From Longimicrobium sp. (GTDB lineage: Bacteria; Gemmatimonadota; Gemmatimonadetes; Longimicrobiales; Longimicrobiaceae): a DNA stretch of 42,203 nucleotides. The stretch is taken from NCBI GenBank assembly GCA_036389795.1, contig DASVWD010000191.1, positions 1-42,203 on the forward strand, written 5' to 3'. The notes under the pieces are model-generated. The model did not search any database, was not told the origin of the DNA, and saw nothing but the letters and a program-made list of their open reading frames with translations. The translations under genes and the position numbers were made by a program. Position 1 is the stretch's first letter; every line of letters begins with the position of its first letter. This document shows, in pieces, positions 1 to 10,631 of this stretch.

Positions 1-10
1 CTGAAAAGGT

Positions 11-91
11 CTCACACAGAGGGCACAGAGAACACAGAGGAACAGCGGAGAGATTGAAGTTCTCTCCGTGTCCTCCGTGTCCTCTGTGTGA
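11..91. repeat. Inverted array of CACAGAG-type 9-nt units
   Basis: The left arm (about 13-50) is a run of 9-nt units CACAGAGGG, CACAGAGAA, CACAGAGGA. The right arm (61-91) holds the reverse-complement units TCCTCCGTG and TCCTCTGTG. The arms can pair into a long imperfect hairpin with a short central spacer. The unit type recurs at 32252-32329. It lies downstream of the minus-strand lipoprotein gene and contains no gene. Confidence 0.75.
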
Positions 92-160
92 TGCCAATCT
101 GTTTCTCGCGAACCAGAACAATGCTCGGAAACGTGGTATGACAGCACCGGACACGAAAGA

Positions 161-194
161 CCCGTCCCTCCCCGGTGCTCCGGAGAGGGACGGG
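161..194 (-). terminator. Rho-independent terminator after the lipoprotein gene
   Basis: CCCGTCCCTC (161-170) pairs perfectly with GAGGGACGGG (185-194), a 10-bp GC-rich stem around a 14-nt loop. Read on the minus strand it lies about 20 nt beyond the stop codon at 215 and is followed by TCTTTCGT, a weak U tract. It could end the whole nuo-hydrolase-lipoprotein transcript. Confidence 0.6.
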
Positions 195-214
195 CCGCAT
201 CGGTGACGACCGGT

Positions 215-574
215 CTACCGCTGCGCCTTCGGCGCCGTGTCGCGTCGCGTGGGGGCCGCCGGCGCCGGTGCGGGAGCGGACGGAGTGGTGTCGTTGTTCT
301 GCGCGCCGGCGGGGGTGGAGTCGGCGCTCCCCAGGTTCTCCACGTGGATGCCGGCGTCGGCGATCCCGCTGCGGGCGGCCTCCTCGGGGGTCATCGCCTT
401 GGCCTCCGCCTGCACTTGGCTGGTCGAGAGCCCGTCCGCCCAGTCCTTGTTGGTGGTGTCGACGTCCACCGCCGCCCCGGCCTGCTCGTCGCCGCCGCCC
501 CGGTCGCACCCCGCCGCCAGCAGCGCCGTGGCGAGGACGAGGGCGTACCGCGCGTGCCGTCTCAGTTCCGTCAT
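215..574 (-). CDS. Small secreted lipoprotein of unknown function
   Basis: A 119-residue protein with a short basic N-terminus, a hydrophobic segment and a lipobox LLAAGC with the lipidated Cys at residue 23, so it should be exported and anchored to a membrane. The mature part is acidic and low in complexity, ending in an Ala/Pro/Thr-rich tail, and matches no domain I recognise. The start ATG has GAGG a few bases upstream. It is the last gene in the same direction as the nuo cluster, separated from the hydrolase by a repeat array and followed by a terminator at 161-194. Co-transcription with nuo is inference. Confidence 0.7.
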   Translation of the reverse strand: MTELRRHARYALVLATALLAAGCDRGGGDEQAGAAVDVDTTNKDWADGLSTSQVQAEAKAMTPEEAARSGIADAGIHVENLGSADSTPAGAQNNDTTPSAPAPAPAAPTRRDTAPKAQR

Positions 575-606
575 CGCCTCAACGCTCCGTTCGTGGGGAA
601 CATCTC

Positions 607-716
607 AGTGCGAAGTCCTGAGTGCGAAGTGCGGAAAACCGGCAGGCCGCACCTCGCGCTTCGTACTGCCTCCGGATTCGCACTTCGCACCTCGCACTTC
701 GCACTTCGCACTTTCC
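607..716. repeat. Inverted heptad array, AGTGCGA units
   Basis: The left arm (607-635) reads as units AGTGCGA, AGTCCTG, AGTGCGA, AGTGCGG. The right arm (about 674-716) is the complement, TTCGCAC, TTCGCAC, CTCGCAC, TTCGCAC, TTCGCAC, TTCGCAC. The central spacer is about 38 nt. The right arm ends at the stop codon of the hydrolase gene (717-719), so the array occupies most of the gap between hydrolase and lipoprotein. Confidence 0.8.
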
Positions 717-1766
717 CTACTCCGCCGCCCGCCGCGGCGCCCCGTCCAGCTGCTCGTGGAACTCGCGGACGCGCTGCACCACCTCGCGGGCGCGCTCCCA
801 GTGCGGCAGCGCACCGGTGGGCAGGCCCACCACCGTCACGTTCGGGCGCGTCTCCAGCTCGGGGAGCCCGGTGAAGCTCTCCAGCCGCCGGCTCTCCACC
901 GTGCCGTGGATGATCAGCACCGGCTGGCGCAGGCGCTTGAACGTCTCCAGCGCCTCCTCGGGGAACATCCGGCCGCTCAGGAAGTCGTCCAGCGGCCGCG
1001 GCGCGCCCTCCACCCGCGCCGTCTGCGCCCCGAAGTCCACGTACTCCTCGGGAACGCCGAACTCCGGGGTGAACAGGTTCTCGCGCGCGAACTCGAAGAG
1101 CGCCTCGGGGGTGGTGAGCCGGTCGTAGAAGGCGCGCTGCACCCCGGGCAGGGTGAAGAGGAGCCGCCTCCACCCCCGCCCGATCTCCGCCGGCTCGCCG
1201 CCCAGCCCCGCCGGCTCGACCGCCACCAGTGAGCGGATCAGGTCCGGCCGCCGCCGCGCCACCTCCGCCGCGTACGTGGCCCCCAGCGACAGGCCCACCA
1301 CGTCGGCGCCCCCCGCCGGGCGGATCACCCGCTCCAGGAAGTGCTCGAGCTGGTCCTCCAGCACGTCGGGCGTGTAGTCGATGTCGGGGCGGTCGCTGTG
1401 CCCGAAGCCGATCCACTCCAGCGCGTGCACCGGCCGCTCGCGCTCGCGCAGGAAGGCCCGGGCCAGCGGCCGCATCTCGTGCGCCGAGGCCACCGCGTTG
1501 ATCGAGTGCAGCAGCACCAGGGGGTGGCCGCGCCCCTCGCGCGTGTAGTAGGCGTAGTGCACGTCGCCCCAGGGGACGTACTCGATGCGCATCCCCAGCG
1601 CGTTCGGCAGCTCGGTGACCGGCTTGCGGCGCCCGCGCCCGGCCCCCAGCAGGTACACGGCGTACGCCGCCGCGGCGGCCGCGGTGAGCCCCGCCGCCGC
1701 CGTGCCGGCCTTGCCGAACGGCCACCGGCCCTTCGCCTCCTTCCCCTCCTCCTCGTGCTGGTCCAT
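717..1766 (-). CDS. Alpha/beta-fold hydrolase, N-terminally membrane-anchored
   Basis: A 349-residue protein. A hydrophobic stretch at about 24-42 after a basic start suggests a single N-terminal anchor. The rest has the alpha/beta hydrolase plan: LLHSIN (oxyanion-hole region, 85-90), the nucleophile elbow GLSLG with Ser160, a late strand IIHGT (285-289) and a probable catalytic His322 in PHWER. Proteins of this kind are often annotated as haloalkane dehalogenase- or esterase-like, but the substrate cannot be read from the sequence. It is the first gene after nuoN in the same direction, with a repeat array on each side. A link to Complex I is only positional. Confidence 0.85.
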   Translation of the reverse strand: MDQHEEEGKEAKGRWPFGKAGTAAAGLTAAAAAAYAVYLLGAGRGRRKPVTELPNALGMRIEYVPWGDVHYAYYTREGRGHPLVLLHSINAVASAHEMRPLARAFLRERERPVHALEWIGFGHSDRPDIDYTPDVLEDQLEHFLERVIRPAGGADVVGLSLGATYAAEVARRRPDLIRSLVAVEPAGLGGEPAEIGRGWRRLLFTLPGVQRAFYDRLTTPEALFEFARENLFTPEFGVPEEYVDFGAQTARVEGAPRPLDDFLSGRMFPEEALETFKRLRQPVLIIHGTVESRRLESFTGLPELETRPNVTVVGLPTGALPHWERAREVVQRVREFHEQLDGAPRRAAE

Positions 1767-1773
1767 CGATCCG

Positions 1774-1893
1774 TGCCGGGTGCTGAGTGCCGGGTGCCTG
1801 AGTACGAAAGTACGAAAGTACGAGAGTACGGAACCACGCTACTCCACGCAGCCTTCGTACCTCGTACTTTCGTACCTCCGTACTTCCGTGCTT
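1774..1893. repeat. Inverted array of AGTACGAA octamers
   Basis: The left arm starts with GTGCTGA, GTGCCGG, GTGCCTGA and passes into AGTACGAA, AGTACGAA, AGTACGAG, AGTACGGA (to about 1833). The right arm (about 1853-1893) is TTCGTACC, TCGTACTT, TCGTACCT, CCGTACTT, CCGTGCTT. The two arms are complementary. The array lies between the nuoN stop and the hydrolase start and uses an octamer variant of the AGT-type unit. Confidence 0.8.
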
Positions 1894-1913
1894 TCCCGCG
1901 TGCTTTCTCCGCT

Positions 1914-3491
1914 TCAGGGCGCGCGCGCCACGGGGGCCGTCGGGGACGTCGGAGACGGCGCGGCCGGCGTCGTCGTCTGCCCGGAGGTGGCCCAGAGCGA
2001 GCCGGCGCTCGTGCGCGCCCACCGCATCGGCAGGTTCCCCGCGAAGAAGAGCGCCACCACCAGCACCGCCGCCACCCCCGCCGCCACCCACGCCGGGCGC
2101 GACAGGCGCGCCGCGTGGTGCTCGCCGGCCGCGCGGGGGGAGCGCATGTACATCACCACCACGATGCGCAGGTAGTAGAAGTACGACACCAGCGAGGTGA
2201 GCACCAGCACCACCGCCAGCATGGTGAGCCCGTTGGCCACGGCCGCGCGGATGATGTACAGCTTGCCCAGGAACCCCGCCGTGAGCGGGAAGCCCGCCAG
2301 CGACAGCAGGAACACCGAGAAGACCGCCGCCAGCGCCGGCTTCTCGGCCGCGAAGCCCTGCCAGTCCTCCAGCGCCACCCGCTCCTCGCCGTCCTCGCGC
2401 GAGTTGGCGATCACCACCGCGAACGCCCCCGCCGTCATCAGCGTGTACACCAGCAGGTAGAAGAGGAACGCCGCCGCCCCCTCGCCGCCCCGGATCGCCA
2501 GCAGCGCCACCAGCAGGTACCCCGCGTGCGCGATCGACGAGTACGCCAGCATCCGCTTGACGCTCCCCTGCGTCATCGCGATCAGGTTGGCGCCCACCAT
2601 GGTGGCCATCGCCACCGCCGCCCCGATCTGCACCCACTGGTCGTACGCCCCCTGGAACCCCACCAGGAACACGCGGATGAACGCCGCGAACGCCGCCGCC
2701 TTCACCCCCGTGGACATCAGCGAGGTGATCGGCGTGGGCGCGCCGTCGTACGCGTCGGGGGTCCACATGTGGAACGGCACCGCCGCCACCTTGAAGCCGA
2801 ACCCCACCATCAGGAGCCCCATCCCCGCCAGCAGCATCGGCGTCATCGGCACCGCGCGCGCCAGCACCAGGCTGCCGATGGTGGGCACGTCGCTGCTCCC
2901 CGTGGCCCCCCAGGTGAGCGCGATCCCGAACAGGAAGAAGGCGCTGGAGAAGGCGCCCAGCAGGAAGTACTTGAGGCTCGCCTCGGCGCTCCGGGCGTCC
3001 AGCCGGTCGAAGCCCACCAGGACGTACACCGCCACCGACATCAGCTCCAGCGCGATGAACACCATGATCAGGTCGCGCGCGCCGGCCATCAGCATCATCC
3101 CCAGCGCCGCGAAGAGCACCAGCGCGTGGTACTCGCCGCGGTTCAGCCCCCGGCGGTCCAGGTACCCCGCCGACATCAGCAGCGTGAGCGCCGCCGAGCC
3201 CAGGATCACGAAGTTGGCGAACACCCGGAACGGGTCCATCGCCACCATCGCCGCGCGCCCGTCCACCGCCACCGGCGGGCCCAGCAGGAAGGCGTTGGCG
3301 ACCGCCGCCGCCAGGAGCCCCGCCAGCGACAGCCACCCCACCACGGGGCGCGACGGCCCGGCGCGGTCGCCCTTGAGCGCCACGTCCACCACCAGCACCA
3401 GCATCGCCCACGCGGCCAGCACGATCTCGGGGAGGAGCGGCCAGAAGTACTCGGCGGCGGGCGCCGCCACGGGGAGCGTCGCCTGCATCAT
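1914..3491 (-). CDS. nuoN: NADH-quinone oxidoreductase subunit N
   Basis: Antiporter-like proton-pumping membrane subunit of Complex I, about 525 residues with some 14 predicted hydrophobic segments. The motif IALELMSVAVYVLVGFDR and the following proton-pump helices are typical of NuoN. The start ATG at 3491 overlaps the nuoM stop (ATGA), which implies translational coupling; a second in-frame ATG follows immediately. The C-terminus ends in a short Pro/Thr/Ala-rich tail. It is the last nuo gene and is followed by a repeat array. Confidence 0.95.
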   Translation of the reverse strand: MMQATLPVAAPAAEYFWPLLPEIVLAAWAMLVLVVDVALKGDRAGPSRPVVGWLSLAGLLAAAVANAFLLGPPVAVDGRAAMVAMDPFRVFANFVILGSAALTLLMSAGYLDRRGLNRGEYHALVLFAALGMMLMAGARDLIMVFIALELMSVAVYVLVGFDRLDARSAEASLKYFLLGAFSSAFFLFGIALTWGATGSSDVPTIGSLVLARAVPMTPMLLAGMGLLMVGFGFKVAAVPFHMWTPDAYDGAPTPITSLMSTGVKAAAFAAFIRVFLVGFQGAYDQWVQIGAAVAMATMVGANLIAMTQGSVKRMLAYSSIAHAGYLLVALLAIRGGEGAAAFLFYLLVYTLMTAGAFAVVIANSREDGEERVALEDWQGFAAEKPALAAVFSVFLLSLAGFPLTAGFLGKLYIIRAAVANGLTMLAVVLVLTSLVSYFYYLRIVVVMYMRSPRAAGEHHAARLSRPAWVAAGVAAVLVVALFFAGNLPMRWARTSAGSLWATSGQTTTPAAPSPTSPTAPVARAP

Positions 3492-5122
3492 CGCGCCCCC
3501 CCGTCCTCCGCCGCCGCGCCCGCGGTCGACGCCACCACCGGCGCGTCCGGCACCTCGGGCGCCCGGCGGTCGTGCTGCACCTGGGCCAGGATGTGCTGGG
3601 CGGCCGGCTCCATGCGCTCCAGGAACGGCTTCGGGTACAGCCCGATCCAGAGGATGAGCGCCACCAGCGGCAGCAGCACCGCCAGCTCGCGCCCGTTCAG
3701 GTCGGGGATGGTGCGGTTGGCGGGCCTGGACAGCGCGTTGAAGGCCACCTTCTGCACCATCGGCAGCATGTAGTAGGCGGCCAGGATCACCCCCAGCGCC
3801 GCCGGCAGCGCGAACCACGGCTGCGAGCCGAAGGCGCCCACCAGCACCAGGAACTCGCCCACGAAGCCGCTGGTGGTGGGCAGGCCCACGCTGGCCATCC
3901 CCGCGAACACCAGCATCGCGGCCAGGAGCGGCACCGAGGCCGCCAGCCCGCCGAAGTCGTCGATCTCGTAGGTGTGGCGCCGCTCGTACATCATCCCCAG
4001 CAGGAAGAAGAGCATGGGCGTGGAGAGCCCGTGCCCGATCATCACCAGGAGCGCCCCCTGCATCCCCTGCAGGTTGTACGCGAAGATCCCCATGATCACG
4101 AAGCCCAGGTGCGCCACCGAGGTGTACGCCACCAGCTTCTTGGCGTTGGGCTGGGCGGCCGCCACCAGCGCCGTGTACAGGATCCCCACCAGCCCCAGCG
4201 CCATCGCCCAGGTGACGATCACCCGGTGGTCCGACACGTACGGGAAGAGCGGCACCCCGAAGCGGATGAAGCCGTAGGTCCCCATCTTCAGCAGCACCCC
4301 CGCCAGGATCACCGAGCCCGCCGTGGGCGCCTGCACGTGCGCGTGCGGCAGCCAGGTGTGGAAGGGGAAGACCGGCACCTTGATGGCGAACGCCAGCGCG
4401 AACGCCAGGAAGAGGTACAGCTGCTGGCGCGCCGTGAGCGCCAGGCCCAGGAAGTCGAAGTACGAGAAGCTCGGCACCCCGCTGAGCGAGTACTGCTTCC
4501 AGAAGAGCCAGAGGATCGCCACCAGCATCAGCAGCGAGCCCACCGTGGTGAAGAGGAAGAACTTCACCGCCGCGTACACGCGCTCCCTCCCGCCCCAGAT
4601 CCCGATCAGGAAGTACATCGGGATCAGCATCACCTCCCAGAACACGTAGAAGAGGAACATGTCGAGCGCCAGGAAGACGCCCACCACGCCCGAGGTGAGC
4701 GCCAGCAGCGACGCGTAGAAGCCGCGCTGGCGGTCGCGGATGTACGTCCACGACCCCAGCACCATCAGCGGCAGGAGGAGCGTGGTGAGCAGCACCATGA
4801 ACAGCGAGATGCCGTCCATCCCGATGCGGTAGTGGATCCCCCAGTCGCCGAACCACACGTAGTCGGCGCAGTTCTGGAACAGGGGCACCTGCCGCACCTC
4901 CGTCTTCGCGAGCCCGGCCACCGCCGTCATCTGGCACGTCGTCGGGGCGCCCGGCCGCACGGCCCAGAAGAGCGGCACCGAGGCCAGGAACTCGATGATC
5001 CCGGCGGCGAGCGCCACCCGCTTGGCGTGCCTCTCCCCCGCCAGCCAGGCCGCGAGCGCGGCCACCAGCGGGAAGAAGATCAGGAAGGTCAGGATCCCGT
5101 GACCCCGGAGAATGTCGTCCAC
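3488..5122 (-). CDS. nuoM: NADH-quinone oxidoreductase subunit M
   Basis: Second antiporter-like proton-pumping subunit of Complex I (544 residues, about 14 membrane segments). FWEVMLIPMYFLIGIWG carries the conserved membrane glutamate (Glu163, equivalent to E. coli Glu144), and PFHTWLPHAH follows further on. A periplasmic-side segment at about 58-97 containing three Cys lies between the first two helices. It begins 19 nt after nuoL ends and overlaps nuoN by 4 nt. Confidence 0.96.
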   Translation of the reverse strand: MDDILRGHGILTFLIFFPLVAALAAWLAGERHAKRVALAAGIIEFLASVPLFWAVRPGAPTTCQMTAVAGLAKTEVRQVPLFQNCADYVWFGDWGIHYRIGMDGISLFMVLLTTLLLPLMVLGSWTYIRDRQRGFYASLLALTSGVVGVFLALDMFLFYVFWEVMLIPMYFLIGIWGGRERVYAAVKFFLFTTVGSLLMLVAILWLFWKQYSLSGVPSFSYFDFLGLALTARQQLYLFLAFALAFAIKVPVFPFHTWLPHAHVQAPTAGSVILAGVLLKMGTYGFIRFGVPLFPYVSDHRVIVTWAMALGLVGILYTALVAAAQPNAKKLVAYTSVAHLGFVIMGIFAYNLQGMQGALLVMIGHGLSTPMLFFLLGMMYERRHTYEIDDFGGLAASVPLLAAMLVFAGMASVGLPTTSGFVGEFLVLVGAFGSQPWFALPAALGVILAAYYMLPMVQKVAFNALSRPANRTIPDLNGRELAVLLPLVALILWIGLYPKPFLERMEPAAQHILAQVQHDRRAPEVPDAPVVASTAGAAAEDGGAR

Positions 5123-5141
5123 GTCCCTTTGGCTCCCGCCG

Positions 5142-7556
<2,415 letters not shown>

Positions 7557-7560
7557 CGGC

Positions 7561-7866
7561 CTACCACCGGAGCAGGCTGAAGTTCTTCACGTCCACCGAG
7601 TCCTTGTGCCGGAAGACGGCGATCATGATGGCGAGCCCCACCGCGGCCTCGGCGGCGGCCACGGCGATCACGAAGAAGACGAACACCTGGCCCTGCACCC
7701 CCGCGTACGGCGAGAGCGCCACGAACGCCAGGTTCACGGCGTTGAGCATCAGCTCCACGCACATGAACAGCACGATGGCGTTCCTGCGCACCATCACCCC
7801 CGCCACGCCGATGGCGAAGAGGATGGCGGAGAGGCCCAGCGAGTACTCGAGCGGGATGGTTTCCAT
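7561..7866 (-). CDS. nuoK: NADH-quinone oxidoreductase subunit K
   Basis: Small three-helix membrane subunit of Complex I (101 residues, normal length). The two buried glutamates important for proton transfer are present: Glu38 in FMCVELML and Glu73 in AAAEAAVGL, matching Glu36 and Glu72 of E. coli. Separated by 4 nt from nuoL and 7 nt from nuoJ, so it is clearly in the same transcript. Confidence 0.96.
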   Translation of the reverse strand: METIPLEYSLGLSAILFAIGVAGVMVRRNAIVLFMCVELMLNAVNLAFVALSPYAGVQGQVFVFFVIAVAAAEAAVGLAIMIAVFRHKDSVDVKNFSLLRW

Positions 7867-7873
7867 CGGCGTT

Positions 7874-8401
<528 letters not shown>

Positions 8402-8424
8402 CGCTTCGGCCTTTCGAAGCCGGA

Positions 8425-8509
8425 CGAACCCCGGGTCTGTTCGGATCGGCCGAACCCCGGGGCGAATGAATTCGCTGCAACAACGACACGAAGTCCGCCT
8501 GCGCGGACT
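8425..8509. repeat. Cluster of small palindromes and a direct repeat between nuoI and nuoJ
   Basis: CGAACCCCGGG occurs twice (8425-8435 and 8451-8461). Three small hairpins follow one another: TTCGG/CCGAA (8440-8454), GCGAA/TTCGC with loop TGAA (8462-8475), and AGTCCGC/GCGGACT with loop CTGC (8492-8509). The layout is typical of a REP-like interspersed intergenic element, but only one copy is in the window, so dispersal cannot be shown here. Confidence 0.5.
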
Positions 8510-8580
8510 GACCCAGCGCGATCCCGACCCTCCACGCGGGCAAGGCAGGCCTCGCGCTTACGCAATCCCGATCACGCGCC

Positions 8581-8643
8581 AGTGCGAAGCAGTTCCGTAC
8601 CTCGTACCAACGCACTTTCGCACTTCCGCACTCACGCACTCGC
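8581..8643. repeat. Decayed inverted heptad array, mixed units
   Basis: A short left part AGTGCGAAGCAG (8581-8592) is followed by TCCGTACC and TCGTACC, resembling the octamer units at 1774-1893. A right part (8609-8643) of CGCACTT, TCGCACTT, CCGCACTC, ACGCACTC follows. The arms are unequal. The array ends 3 nt from the nuoI stop codon. Confidence 0.6.
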
Positions 8644-8645
8644 CG

Positions 8646-9143
8646 TTACTCCCCCGCCGGATCGCTCGGGTCCCACAGCAGCGTCGACGGGTGCTGCTGC
8701 GCCATCAGCCGGTCGAGGTCGTAGACGAAGCCCTCGCGCGTGTACTCGGCGTTCTCGTAGTGCTGGCCCACGTGGATCGCCTCCACGGGGCACACCTCCT
8801 GGCACATCCCGCAGAAGATGCAGCGGAACTCGTCGATCTCGTAGACGATCGGGTAGCGGTTCCCCTGGTCGTCCTCGCCCGGCACCAGCTTGATGCAGTT
8901 GGCCGGGCAGATGGTGGGGCACAGGCCGCACGCCACGCACTTGGGGCGCCCGTCCTCGTGCCGCTCCATCACGTGCGTCCCCCGCCAGCGCGGGGAAAGC
9001 TCCTTCTTCTGGTCGGGGTACTGGATGGTGACCTTCTTCGGGTCCACCATGTGGCGGAAGGTCAGCGCCATCCCCTTGAGCGTGGCCCGGATGTAGCTCG
9101 ACTTCCGGACCGGCCGCCTCATCACCTTCACGTTGATCGCCAT
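8646..9143 (-). CDS. nuoI: NADH-quinone oxidoreductase subunit I, 2x[4Fe-4S]
   Basis: Peripheral-arm subunit carrying clusters N6a and N6b that relay electrons towards N2. It has two ferredoxin motifs: CVACGLCPTICP (Cys69, 72, 75, 79) and CIFCGMCQEVCP (Cys108, 111, 114, 118). 165 residues, normal size, with an N-terminal amphipathic stretch. It starts 6 nt after the nuoH stop and ends close to a repeat array. Confidence 0.97.
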   Translation of the reverse strand: MAINVKVMRRPVRKSSYIRATLKGMALTFRHMVDPKKVTIQYPDQKKELSPRWRGTHVMERHEDGRPKCVACGLCPTICPANCIKLVPGEDDQGNRYPIVYEIDEFRCIFCGMCQEVCPVEAIHVGQHYENAEYTREGFVYDLDRLMAQQHPSTLLWDPSDPAGE

Positions 9144-9149
9144 GTCGCT

Positions 9150-10487
9150 TCAGCCCGCCCGTTGGTTGGCAGCGGCGGGCTCCACCGGCACCCGCCGCAC
9201 CTCGGCCCGGCGCCGCGCCAGCTCGCGCGCGTGCGTGCGCTTCTCTTCCAGCGAGCCGCTCCCGGAGAGCGTGTGCCCGCGGTCCATCACCCAGAGCACC
9301 ACCGCCAGCATCGCCGCGTTCACCGCGGTCAGCACCAGCCCGTAGAGCGGCACGAAGCCCCAGTACAGCCGCGTCATCTCCACCCCGAAGCCGTCCAGCG
9401 CCAGCACCGTGGCCGCCGTCACCACCACCACGGCCAGCGCCGCCGGGAGCATGATCTTCCACCCCAGGTCCATCACCTGGTCGTAGCGGAAGCGCGGCAC
9501 CGTCCAGCGCACCAGCATGAAGACCATGATGAAGAAGAAGGTCTTCAGCGCGAAGGCGCCGAAGGTGAGCAGCGTCTTCCACCACGCCGGCTCGGCGCCG
9601 ATCCACTGGCCGTTCGCGAAGCCCAGCATGTCGTCGCCCTGCCAGCCGGGGATGTCCCACCCGCCCAGGAAGAGCGTGGCCATCAGCGCCGACACGGTGA
9701 GCACGTGCGCGTACTCGGCGATGAAGAACATGGAGAACTTCATCGACGAGTACTCGGTGTGGTAGCCGGTGACCAGCTCGCTCTCGGCCTCGGGGAGGTC
9801 GAAGGGGAGCCGGTTGGTCTCGGCGAAGCTGGAGATCCAGAAGAAGAAGAAGGAGACCGAGAGCGGGAGCGCGAACCACAGGTTCATGGCCTGCTGCGTC
9901 CACACCACCTCGGGGAGCCCCACGTTGCCGCTCAGGAAGAACACCGACATCAGCGACAGCCCGAGCGCGATCTCGTAGCTGATCATCTGCGCGCCGGCGC
10001 GCAGTCCCCCCAGCAGCGCGTACTTGTTGAAGCTGGCCCACCCGGCGATCACGAGCCCGTAGACGCCGAGCGAGGAGAGCGCCAGCAGGAAGAGGATGCC
10101 CACCGGCACGTCGGCCACGATCATCGGCAGCACGCCCCAGCGCGTGGGCAGGGGCGAGGCGAAGGGGATCACCGCGAAGGTGACCAGCGCGGGGATGATG
10201 GAGAGCATGGGGGCCAGCACGAAGAACACCCGGTTGGCCTCGGAGGGGTTGGTCTCCTCCTTGAGGATGTTCTTCACCCCGTCGGCGGCGGGCTGCAGGA
10301 GGCCGCCGGGGCCCACGCGGTTGGGGCCCAGCCGGTCCTGCATCCACGCGCTCACCTTGCGCTCCAGCAGCGTGAGCATCGCCACCACCACCATCACCAC
10401 GGTGAAGACGGCGAGCACCTTCACCGCGGAGAGCCAGACGTAGGCGCTCCCGTCGACCGGTTTCAGTCCCTCGATCGCTGCCTGCAT
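9150..10487 (-). CDS. nuoH: NADH-quinone oxidoreductase subunit H
   Basis: Membrane subunit that forms most of the quinone-binding channel at the arm junction. It has the conserved DRLGPNRVGPGGLLQ and SFAETNRLPFDLPEAESELV segments. At 445 residues it is longer than the usual 320-350. The extra length includes additional hydrophobic segments after about 340 and a basic C-terminal tail of roughly 35 residues. A heptad array separates its start from nuoG. Confidence 0.96.
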   Translation of the reverse strand: MQAAIEGLKPVDGSAYVWLSAVKVLAVFTVVMVVVAMLTLLERKVSAWMQDRLGPNRVGPGGLLQPAADGVKNILKEETNPSEANRVFFVLAPMLSIIPALVTFAVIPFASPLPTRWGVLPMIVADVPVGILFLLALSSLGVYGLVIAGWASFNKYALLGGLRAGAQMISYEIALGLSLMSVFFLSGNVGLPEVVWTQQAMNLWFALPLSVSFFFFWISSFAETNRLPFDLPEAESELVTGYHTEYSSMKFSMFFIAEYAHVLTVSALMATLFLGGWDIPGWQGDDMLGFANGQWIGAEPAWWKTLLTFGAFALKTFFFIMVFMLVRWTVPRFRYDQVMDLGWKIMLPAALAVVVVTAATVLALDGFGVEMTRLYWGFVPLYGLVLTAVNAAMLAVVLWVMDRGHTLSGSGSLEEKRTHARELARRRAEVRRVPVEPAAANQRAG

Positions 10488-10494
10488 ACGCCCC

Positions 10495-10631
10495 AGTGCG
10501 AAGTGCTAAGTGCGAAGTCCTTAGTGCTTAGTCCTTAGTGTGTTAGTGCTCCGTCCCACGTCCCCGTCTCGCAACCGGACGAACTAAGGACTAAATCACT
10601 AAGGACTAAGGACTGAGGACTAAATCACTAA
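10495..10631. repeat. Inverted heptad array, AGTGCGA to AGTCCTT mosaic
   Basis: The left arm (10495-10552) reads AGTGCGA, AGTGCTA, AGTGCGA, AGTCCTT, AGTGCTT, AGTCCTT, AGTGTGTT, AGTGCTC, so two unit variants are joined in one array. The right arm (about 10581-10631) is ACTAAGG, ACTAAATC, ACTAAGG, ACTAAGG, ACTGAGG, ACTAAATC, ACTAA. It fills the nuoG|nuoH gap. The last unit contains the nuoG stop codon (TAG, complement of 10628-10630). Confidence 0.85.

Noticed and set aside
1341-3773. An 810-codon plus-strand ORF and other long ORFs antisense to nuo genes
   Set aside because: Typical shadow ORFs of high-GC coding DNA. The translations are rich in Arg, His, Gln and Pro, have no domains, and lie opposite clearly conserved Complex I genes.
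10495-10631. Heptad arrays considered as CRISPR arrays
   Set aside because: Units are only 7-8 nt with no spacers between them, arranged as two complementary arms. There are no cas genes in the window.
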